From Gemmatales bacterium (GTDB taxonomy: Bacteria > Planctomycetota > Planctomycetia > Gemmatales > HRBIN36): 64,000 nt of DNA. Below are positions 52,935 through 60,900 of this stretch, piece by piece; the first letter of the stretch is position 1, and each line of letters begins with the position of its first letter. Under the pieces are notes generated by a model. That model did no database searches. It was given only the letters and a program-made list of their open reading frames with translations, and had not been told where the DNA came from. The DNA lies in NCBI GenBank assembly GCA_025060195.1, contig JANXCQ010000009.1:22142-86141 (forward strand). Direction: 5' to 3'. A program made the translations under genes and the position numbers.

Positions 52935-54076
52935 TGTCTGCCAAGAATGTCTTGTTGTGCACAGTGGGAACGAGCCTGTTTCGCCCCAACTTAGATGGAC
53001 TTCGCGCCAAATGGCAGGAAGGAACCTTATCGGAAAACCTTCGTCCCCTGGCCGAAGCCTACGCGCAACAAAACTGGCACGCCCTAGCACAGGCTCTGCT
53101 CCAGGTTGCGCCTACCGAGCGCTTATGCGGGGCCGAAATCAACTCCATTGCGAGCATGGTTTCTCAGGGCTACGTATCGCCTGACTGTGCGTTGTACTTT
53201 CTTCATTCTGATACCGCGGATGGCCGCCATACAGGCGAGGTGCTCGCCCATTACTTCCGTCTGAAAAAACATCATCCGGTGCAGGCGATTTGTGTTCCCG
53301 ATTTACAAGACGAGGACCCGAAACGGTTTCGCACCCGCGGCTTACGTAACCTGGCTCGTCTCATATGCCAGATCATCCGTCAACACTCTCCCAAAGCCTG
53401 CGCCATCAATGCCACTGGTGGTTACAAAGCACAAATTGCCATCGGCGTTATCCTCGGCCAAGCGATTGGAGTTCCTGTGTATTACATGCATGAGCGTTTC
53501 AGCGAAATCATTGCGTTCCCACCCATGCCGGTTGCCTTAGACTTTGAGCTATGGATGCGCGTGAGCGGCATGCTTTATCACCTCGAAACCAGCACCGAGC
53601 CTGTGCCCTTCGAACTATATGCCGAGGATTGGGACGAACGTTACGAAAGCCTGGTGGAACGTGTTACGATAGACGGTAAGCCCTACCTTGACTTATCGGC
53701 GACGGGCCAAATCTTCCATGAGACCTTTAAGGAACGCTTTCGCAGCCAGCGAGACCTAGTGGTGCCTCCGCCTGCATTACAGAAACATCCGCCCCGCTTA
53801 GAAGCCGCGGGTTGGAGTGGACGGCATCCAGAAATACGCCAGTTCTTAGAAAACATTACCCGCGATATTGCTCCTGTCGTGCAGTGCACCACTTTTTATT
53901 TCAACCCGGACCTACCGGAACGCACTCGTTTCCGCCTGAGTCGCGGGGACGTCATCGGCATCTTCTCTAATGGGACTTACACAGTTATGTTTCGAGTCGA
54001 AAGCACCGCCCAGACCGAGGGCCAGAAGGCCGCCTTGGTTGCTCTCCTCAATAACTGGTTGTTCGAGCGAACCTGA
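52934..54076 (+). CDS. CARF-domain protein (Csm6/APE2256-like), possible RelE-type effector end
   Basis: A 380-residue protein. Residues 1-~195 are a CARF (CRISPR-associated Rossmann fold) domain: the LLCTVGTSL first strand and the NATGGYKAQIAIG ligand loop are the landmarks of the APE2256-type family that binds or cuts cyclic oligoadenylates made by Cas10. Residues ~230-270 resemble a winged helix (LDLSATGQIFHETFKERF). The last ~100 residues (from HPEIRQFLENI) are small and beta-rich, ending RGDVIGIFSNGTYTVMFRVES, which recalls the RelE mRNA-interferase fold seen in CARF-RelE (Cami1-like) effectors. That last assignment is a guess by eye. AAGGAG lies 7 nt before the ATG. Confidence 0.75.
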   Translation: MSAKNVLLCTVGTSLFRPNLDGLRAKWQEGTLSENLRPLAEAYAQQNWHALAQALLQVAPTERLCGAEINSIASMVSQGYVSPDCALYFLHSDTADGRHTGEVLAHYFRLKKHHPVQAICVPDLQDEDPKRFRTRGLRNLARLICQIIRQHSPKACAINATGGYKAQIAIGVILGQAIGVPVYYMHERFSEIIAFPPMPVALDFELWMRVSGMLYHLETSTEPVPFELYAEDWDERYESLVERVTIDGKPYLDLSATGQIFHETFKERFRSQRDLVVPPPALQKHPPRLEAAGWSGRHPEIRQFLENITRDIAPVVQCTTFYFNPDLPERTRFRLSRGDVIGIFSNGTYTVMFRVESTAQTEGQKAALVALLNNWLFERT

Positions 54077-54238
54077 TATTGCGGGTCGCCTAAAACTTTT
54101 TATCAACTCTTAGAAGGTTCCTGACCGCGGAGTGGTCTGAGCCAAGAGTTGTCATCAGTTCCCTGGCTCAAGCGTTAAACGCTTAGGAAAAGGCCTTAGC
54201 TCTACACTAGGGCAGAAATGGAGTTAGAGGGAGAAACC

Positions 54239-54343
54239 ATGGGAGCTTTTCTATTACTGGTCGGCTTGCTGCTTTGCTTTGGTCCTAGCGGTATTCTCAT
54301 TTGGTTATTTCTATTGCCATTCTGTGGCCGCGACGATGACTAA
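54239..54343 (+). CDS. 34-residue hydrophobic small protein
   Basis: Begins MGAFLLLVGLLLCFG and ends GRDDD; about 25 of the first 28 residues are hydrophobic, so it would form a membrane hairpin or single helix with an acidic tail. A GAGGGAG ribosome site lies 5-6 nt before the ATG. Function unknown. It lies 160 bp after the CARF gene on the same strand and could be part of, or independent of, that unit. Unbiased evidence is limited to the site and the strong hydrophobic bias. Confidence 0.5.
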   Translation: MGAFLLLVGLLLCFGPSGILIWLFLLPFCGRDDD

Positions 54344-55293
54344 CAACTTAGACATTACTCGCCAACTTCTTCACGTTTCCCAGGATTTTTTCGAGCCTTT
54401 CACTAAAATGGGCGATTCGCTTAGCATGTTGTTTCGTCCGTGGGCAAGCTGCTTCCAGCCTTTGGTACGCCGCCTCAAAGTACCAAGGTAAGGAAGCATA
54501 GGTTCAACTAAGCTCTGATAAAGATAAACTAATGATTGGTTCGCATATGTACATGGTATTTATGGTGTGCGGCCAATCGATGCATTCTAAGGTTCTCATC
54601 AAATGGTATTCGTATGTTAGTAAGTGCCCCACATGCCGATAGCAGGCTTCTTGGATGGAAGCTTGTACTTTCCCACTGTTGGCTTCCTTCCACGAGTACC
54701 GTCCCCGACCATAGTCGAGTGTTACGCTTCGTTGACCAAGATAATCGATAGTATCTATGGTTAGGTCAGCGTCACTACCACATCCTCGCGAAGAGATCTT
54801 GCTTACAAATTCGGTCTTCAGCCATCATGATGTTCCATGGAGCAGGAAATCATCCTCTACTCCAATTTTTTCATGGTCGCTTAGGTCGAATGCGGCCACC
54901 GTGATTATTCCCCGGTTTTCCTTCCAAAAAACTCAATCGCCTTATTTTTTGCAAATGATGGGTGTGGCTTCTTCATCGAGGAAAAAGATAAACATTGCTT
55001 CAGATAAGTGACAAGCTTAGCTTATCTGAGTATGACGCTATAGAAAAAGATTTGCTGGGGTACCCCATAACACATTCGAAGCTACTGGTTCAACGTAGAC
55101 GCTGTGTTCAATGGCACGCCTGCAATTTATGTATATAAGAGGCCGATAAGACAGCGAACAAGCGGAACGTGGTAAATACCCGTAGCTGCTGTCTTATAAT
55201 GTAGGATAGCTAAACGATACGTTAGAGACACCAGAGACGAATAGTTGCTGCTAAGTCAAGGAGCAGCGAAGTTGGAGGTATTTGTCGGGCTAG
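54344..55293. other. Noncoding region downstream of the cas6-CARF pair
   Basis: About 950 bp, A+T-richer than average. I searched it for evenly spaced 25-40 bp repeats and found none, so there is no CRISPR array here. The open frames (to ~84 codons) have no ribosome sites. A CAACTCTT/AAGAGTTG inverted repeat lies just upstream, at 54104-54111 and 54144-54151. Confidence 0.5.
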
Positions 55294-57651
55294 TTAATAA
55301 CGAAGGAGGAATTCCTTGGAGTTGACTAAGCTCCAAAGTAAGTCTTCCCAAGCGTTACGGCGATTGGAGTGAGACGCAAGCCAGGCTAGAAGTTGCTGGC
55401 GTTCCTGAGTCGTGGGATAGCGGGACAAGGCCGCGAGGTATAATTCGTCGAGGATCTCGGCGTCCGACTTGCCCGAGGCGAGTAACACGCCTAAGCGGTT
55501 ATTCGGGTCGGCAAGCCATTGTTGGAGCATCGGCCCGCTGAGCATTTGCAAGGCTTGGGATAGCGTTGGTCCGCTGGTGCGTTCGCATTCACAGGTGAGC
55601 AGACGCGACGGTTTGCCAAAAACTTCTAAGAAGGCTTCAAGCATGCCTGGGCCGCCGTCGCGACGACGCGGGTTCGGCGGAGCGGGAAGCTGACGGGCAC
55701 GGCGGGCGTCGGGGTAATTAGGGAAGCGCACTTCGATGCCGATCACCTGAGCCAGCGAGTCTAATAATTGCTCTGCCTGAAGTGGCCGTTCCATCGTGCG
55801 GGAGAAGTACCGATCATCTTTAGCATTGGTAGGATTTGGTCGGCTGGTTAGTTGGTACAGCTTGGAGGTCATGATCGTGCGGAGCAGGTGGCGGAGGTCG
55901 AAATTGTGCTCCGCAAAGTCGCGGGCCAGCCAATCAAGCACTTCGGGCAGACTGACTGGGTTGGACAGGCGGAAATCGTCGAGCGGCTCGACTAGTCCGC
56001 GGCCGAAGAGGTGGTACCAAACGCGGTTCACCTGAGCACGGGCAAAATAGGGGTTACTTGGATGGGCGATCCAATCGGCCAGCACCCTGAGCCGATCGCT
56101 GTCGGGATCTGTCAGCGGCGAAACCGTGCCGAGTAACCGAGGCAGCACGACTTGGCCCGTCCGCGGATGGGTCCATTGCGTTTGCCGGTCTTGCCAGATG
56201 ATTTGTTCGCCGTTGAATTCGTGCTGGTCGAAGCGGTCGCGGCGATTGTTTTCCAGGATGCGATATTGAATGCGGGCAAAGAATGCTGTAAAGGCGTGGT
56301 AGTCGTCCTGAGTCCATCGGTCGAAGGGATGATTGTGGCAACGGGCACACTGCAAGCGGATGCCGAGAAAAACCTGAGCCACAGCCTCGGCTCGGTTCAT
56401 GGGGTCGCGGAGAGCGCGATAGAAATTGGCGGGAGGCACGTCATAGCTGCTGCCCTGCGCGGCGACAATTTGCCGCGCCAGTTCATTCAGCGGCATGCCG
56501 TCTTCCAGACCTTGGCGGAGCCAACGATGGAAGAGTTGAACCCCCTTGCGATCCAGCGTCTTCTCTTCGACGCGAAGCACGTCGGCCCATTTCATGGCCC
56601 AGAATTCGGCAAACTCCGGCCGCTGGACCAGGTGATCGACTAGCCGAGCGCGCTTACCGGATGAGGTATCACTGAGAAAAGCACGTGCTTCCTCTGGCGC
56701 AGGCAATTGACCGATGAGGTCGAGATAAGCCCGCCGAAGGAAGGCGGTGTCGTCGCAGATTTCGGAGGGAACCAGGTTTAGACGTTGCCAACGTGGCGCT
56801 GCCAAGCGGTCTATCGGATGCTCCACGTTACGCCAATCGTCAGGCCAACTACTCGTTGTGTCGGGCACAAAAGCGACCCGCACCGTGGACTGGGCGTGTA
56901 AGTACCGCACCAAGATTACCGTTTCGACCAATTCGGAGGGGTCGGTATCGGCCAGGATCGAACCGTCGGATAAGACCCGCACCCGCGGATCGCTCGGTTC
57001 AAAGACCGCGAGCGACGTCACATCCCGACTAGGACTGCCGGCGAAGACTGCGCGCACCTGGATTCGGGGGCGGTTGGGCCTTTCCGAGGCCGTTCCGCTC
57101 ACCTGGCTCCAGGGAATAAATAACTCATTGGCTGATAGCTCCAGACGACTCAATGGCGCTTCCCGAGAGAATTGCCGTGGCAGGCCCGCAGCAATCCAGC
57201 GGTGGAGAATGAGGTAGTAGTCCGAATCGCGTGCAAAACGTTGACCGCCTTCGTGGGGAACGGCCCCCGTTGCTTTGAGCAGAAGCAAACTCTGCTCCGG
57301 GGCGAGTAAATTGACGCGTCGGCCTAGGCTGTCACGTGTGAGAGCTAAATAATCCCAGTCGGGCGATTCACCGCGGAGCGACAGTTTGAAACCGCCCTTG
57401 CCGTTCTGGTTACCGTGGCAGACACCTTGATTGCACCCTGCCCGCGACAGTACAGCCATCACGTCGCGGTCAAAGGATATCGCTTCCTGGGCCGTCGCAC
57501 CGACAGGCCAAGTCATCACGGAAAAAATCGTCAACGCCACGACCACACGGTTCCACGCCGGACATGTTCGATAGGCCCATAGGCAGGAGCGACCTCCTTT
57601 AGACCCTGCAACGCACCAACGTCTGCCAAGGGAGGGTAATTTTCGGGGCAT
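55294..57651 (-). CDS. DUF1549/DUF1553 planctomycete secreted protein
   Basis: A 785-residue exported protein of the family abundant in planctomycetes. After a signal segment (~residues 34-54, VVVALTIFSVMTWPVGATAQ) comes a cytochrome-like motif CNQGVCHG (C-x4-CH, the single-heme 'PSCyt' form or its non-heme relic). Then follow the DUF1549 domain (PRWQRLNLVPSEICDDTAFLRRAYLDLIGQLPAP, QCARCHNHPFDRWTQDDYHAF) and the DUF1553 domain (HPSNPYFARAQVNRVWYHLFGRGLVEPLDDFRLSNP, TSKLYQL, ECERTSGPTLSQALQML). Function is not established; family genes often neighbour DUF1501 proteins or sulfatases, but none is here. Confidence 0.93.
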   Translation of the reverse strand: MPRKLPSLGRRWCVAGSKGGRSCLWAYRTCPAWNRVVVALTIFSVMTWPVGATAQEAISFDRDVMAVLSRAGCNQGVCHGNQNGKGGFKLSLRGESPDWDYLALTRDSLGRRVNLLAPEQSLLLLKATGAVPHEGGQRFARDSDYYLILHRWIAAGLPRQFSREAPLSRLELSANELFIPWSQVSGTASERPNRPRIQVRAVFAGSPSRDVTSLAVFEPSDPRVRVLSDGSILADTDPSELVETVILVRYLHAQSTVRVAFVPDTTSSWPDDWRNVEHPIDRLAAPRWQRLNLVPSEICDDTAFLRRAYLDLIGQLPAPEEARAFLSDTSSGKRARLVDHLVQRPEFAEFWAMKWADVLRVEEKTLDRKGVQLFHRWLRQGLEDGMPLNELARQIVAAQGSSYDVPPANFYRALRDPMNRAEAVAQVFLGIRLQCARCHNHPFDRWTQDDYHAFTAFFARIQYRILENNRRDRFDQHEFNGEQIIWQDRQTQWTHPRTGQVVLPRLLGTVSPLTDPDSDRLRVLADWIAHPSNPYFARAQVNRVWYHLFGRGLVEPLDDFRLSNPVSLPEVLDWLARDFAEHNFDLRHLLRTIMTSKLYQLTSRPNPTNAKDDRYFSRTMERPLQAEQLLDSLAQVIGIEVRFPNYPDARRARQLPAPPNPRRRDGGPGMLEAFLEVFGKPSRLLTCECERTSGPTLSQALQMLSGPMLQQWLADPNNRLGVLLASGKSDAEILDELYLAALSRYPTTQERQQLLAWLASHSNRRNAWEDLLWSLVNSKEFLLRY

Positions 57652-57967
57652 GGTTGACCCTTACCTGCAATGGCGGGTACCGGATATTAGGGGGACGGGA
57701 TGGTCATTGATGAGGGCTTCGCCAGCCAGCTACGAATTTTCTATCAAGGGAAGTGGTATTTTCAACGGGGGCAAGTACAATGGGCTATGTCGGCAGGGCC
57801 CGGTATACCCACTTTGGTAAATCCGAAGCGAGGGGCTTTTCGTCTTATCTGGGGAGCCGACTAGCTATTGTCCCGCCCGGCTCCTATTGAACGTGGAATC
57901 GACCACACCCACGGCCTTCAGATTTGACAGGTGCGAAAAGATGAACACAATGCGGGAGGAGGAAATC
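57652..57967. other. Divergent promoter region containing a small ORF
   Basis: About 315 bp between the divergent DUF1549 and alpha-2-macroglobulin genes. It must hold their promoters. A 54-codon frame inside it is annotated separately. Confidence 0.5.
57700..57864 (+). CDS. Possible 54-residue protein upstream of the macroglobulin gene
   Basis: ATG 57700 to TAG 57864. An AGGGGG site lies 5 nt before the ATG. The product (opening MVIDEGFASQLRIFYQGKWY, ending RLIWGAD) has protein-like composition, rich in aromatic residues and without low-complexity bias. No family recognised. It runs in the direction of the macroglobulin gene, whose start lies 103 nt further on. It could be a real small protein or an upstream leader ORF. 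Confidence 0.4.
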   Translation: MVIDEGFASQLRIFYQGKWYFQRGQVQWAMSAGPGIPTLVNPKRGAFRLIWGAD

Positions 57968-60900
57968 ATGTCGTCGGGTTCCAACCGAACGGTGCTTGCT
58001 GCACGCATCGGAACCGTGTTAGCGCTTTTAGGCTTGGTGATGGCAGGGGGTCTATGGCTAATGCGGTCATCGCCTGTGCATGCGGGGATTTTGGTGAATG
58101 ACAGTGCGGTGGCTTACCAAACCGCCGACAAATTGCTTATCGCTGTAACCCTGGAACATCCGCAATCGGGAAAAGATGGTGCGCCCCTGAGCGGAACGCT
58201 GAAGGTGAGTCTAGTCGATAAGGCCGGCCAAATTGTAGCCACGCGGCAAAGTGCCATCAACCAGAAGGAGTTCGCAGAAAGTTATCGGTTTGAATTCGAA
58301 AAGCCCCAGGCCCCGCCCCATGAGTTGCAGCTGCGCATCGAGTTTGGTAAGGAACAACTCGAGGTGCCGCTGGCCAAGGTCTTGTTGGTCAAGGCGCACG
58401 AAACCGCCGTGTTGGCCAGTCGCGACTGGCATCAGGGTAGCCGAGCGGCAATTCGGTTACAAGTCCAGGGCGTGAAATCTCTCACCGAAACGGTACCTGT
58501 AGCTGCGGAGTATTGTGTTTGTTTGGTCAATCAGGACGGCAAGAAAATCCCGTTGGAGAAGGGCCGCACCGATGCTAAGGGCGCTGCGACGTTGGCTGTG
58601 CAAGTCCCTGATCTGCCTCCCGGCCAATATAAGGTGGAAATTCACACGCGGAGTCAGCTTGGCGAGGAGAAACTGGAACAGACCGTCAATATCAAGTCGG
58701 ACGCGAAAATCTTGCTGGTAAGCGATAAACCACTGTATCAGCCGGGCCAAGTGATTCACCTGCGGGCGTTGGTCTTGCGACCGTTCGACCTAAAGCCCGT
58801 CGCGGATAGCGAGATCCTCTTCGAGATCCAGGACCCCAAGGGCAACAAGGTCTTCAAGCGCACGGTGAAAACTTCAGAATATGGCATCGCGTCGGTGGAC
58901 TTCCAGTTGGCCGACGAGGTCAACCTGGGCGATTACCAAATTCGCGCGGCCCTGGGTCAGCACGAGTCGAAAAAGACGGTCAGCGTGAAGAAGTACGTGT
59001 TGCCTAAATTCAAGGTAGAGCTGACCGCGGATAAGAAGTTTTATCTGCCGAAAGAGACTGTGAAGGCCGAATTGCAGTGCGACTACTTCTTTGGCAAGCC
59101 TGTGGCTGGGGCAACGGTGAAAGTTTCCGCCAGCACGTTTGACGTTGAGTTCAAAGAGTTCGCCCGTTGGGAAGGCAAAACCGATGCCAACGGCCATGCC
59201 AAATTCGAGATAAAGCTGCCTGATTATTTCGTCGGCCAACCGCTGCAGAAGGGCGATGCTTTAGTTAAGTTCGACGTTACGGTTACCGACACCGCCGACC
59301 ACAGCGAAACGATTACCCGCACTTATCCAGTGAGCGATCAGGGCATCCGCGTCGGCCTGATTCCCGAAGGTGGTCGCTTGGTGCCTGAATTGGAAAACCG
59401 CATCTTCGTGGCCACGGTCTATCCCGACGGTAGCCCAGCCGGCGAGTGCACTGTACGCGTCTGGCTGGGTCAGGAGAAGAAAGGCCAACCCGTGGCCATC
59501 CTCAAAACCAACGCCGCCGGTTTGGCCGAGTTCACTTTCGTACCCCAAAAGGAACACCTGCGGCAGGCATTTACCGGACCCAGATTTGATGGAGATTTCT
59601 TGCCACCCGAGGTAAGGCCAATCCGACCGGGACGAGGTATCGGCGCGCCCCAGCCGAATGCGATCGAAGAGCAGACTATTGAATTACTCGGCGGTCGCAT
59701 TGTTCCCGTCCACGGTCCGCGCATGGTTTGCGACTTGATAGCCGAGGCCCAAGACAAGCAAGGCAGCAAAGCCGAAGCCAAGGCGGTCGTTAGCTGCGAG
59801 CCGTTGGGAGAAAACGTCTTATTGCGGCTCGACAAAGCCATTTACCGCGCCGGCGACTCGATGCTGGTGGACATCCGCAGCTCGGCCGGTCTGCCTACGG
59901 TGTACCTCGACATTATCAAATCAGGCCAACTGTTGCTGAGTCAGTGGCTCGACGTCAAAGCAGGCCAGGCTACGCACAAGCTCGACATCCCGCCCACGCT
60001 GTTCGGCAGTCTGGAAGTCCATGCCTACCAGATGTTGGCCGATGGCCAGATCATTCGCGACAGCCGCGTCATTTACATCCAACCCCGCGAGGAACTCAAA
60101 ATTCACGTGGAAAAGGAAAAGGACGTTTTCCGCCCGGGCGAGGTGACGAGCATTCGCTTCCAGGTTACCGATGCGCAGGGCAGACCAGTGCCCTCGGCGT
60201 TAGGGGTTATCATCGTGGATGAGGCAGTGTATGCCCTCCAGGAGATGCAGCCCGGCCTGGAGAAAATTTACTTCACGCTCCAGGAAGAACTGCTCAAGCC
60301 GAAGGTGCAGATCGTTCGACCTGGGGTACCTCTCGATGCCATCGTGCGTCAGCCGATTGATGTCATGCCCGCAGATAAGCAGCAGATCGCTCAAGCGCTT
60401 TTAGCTCCAATTCGTCCGAAACCGCCTCAACGTTGGGAGGTCAACCCGGCCATCGAGCGGCGCGATCGACTCATGGAACAAGTCTGGCAGCTCGGTCAAA
60501 TTCTCTGGAACTATGCTTATTCAAATCCTGATTGCTTTGTAGTAGACGCGGACGGAAAAGTCCAATTCCCAGCGGGCACGTTGAAGCGAGCCGTGCAGCG
60601 GTTCTTTGGTCGTATAGACAAGGAAACCCTGCAAAAGCTGCTCACGGGGCCATTTGGCGAGCCTATCACGGAATCGAATCTCTCCTCAGTATTACACCCA
60701 GGATTAACAGCCGAGAACTTGGCCTCAGCATTCACGCAGAATCAGATGCTCCGTCTCTATTGGGCCCTCATCAATTTCAGCCATACGCGTCGAGAGCAAT
60801 TGTTCAAGGGCGGTCGTTGGCACTTCCCGGAAAACTTCCTCGTGGAAGCGGTAACCGCTCAGCAAATCGGCATCGAGCCCGGTGGGCAGGTGCGCAAACC

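Noticed and set aside
54077..55293. Possible CRISPR array next to cas6
   Set aside because: No evenly spaced 25-40 bp identical repeats were found here or upstream at 51580-51773.
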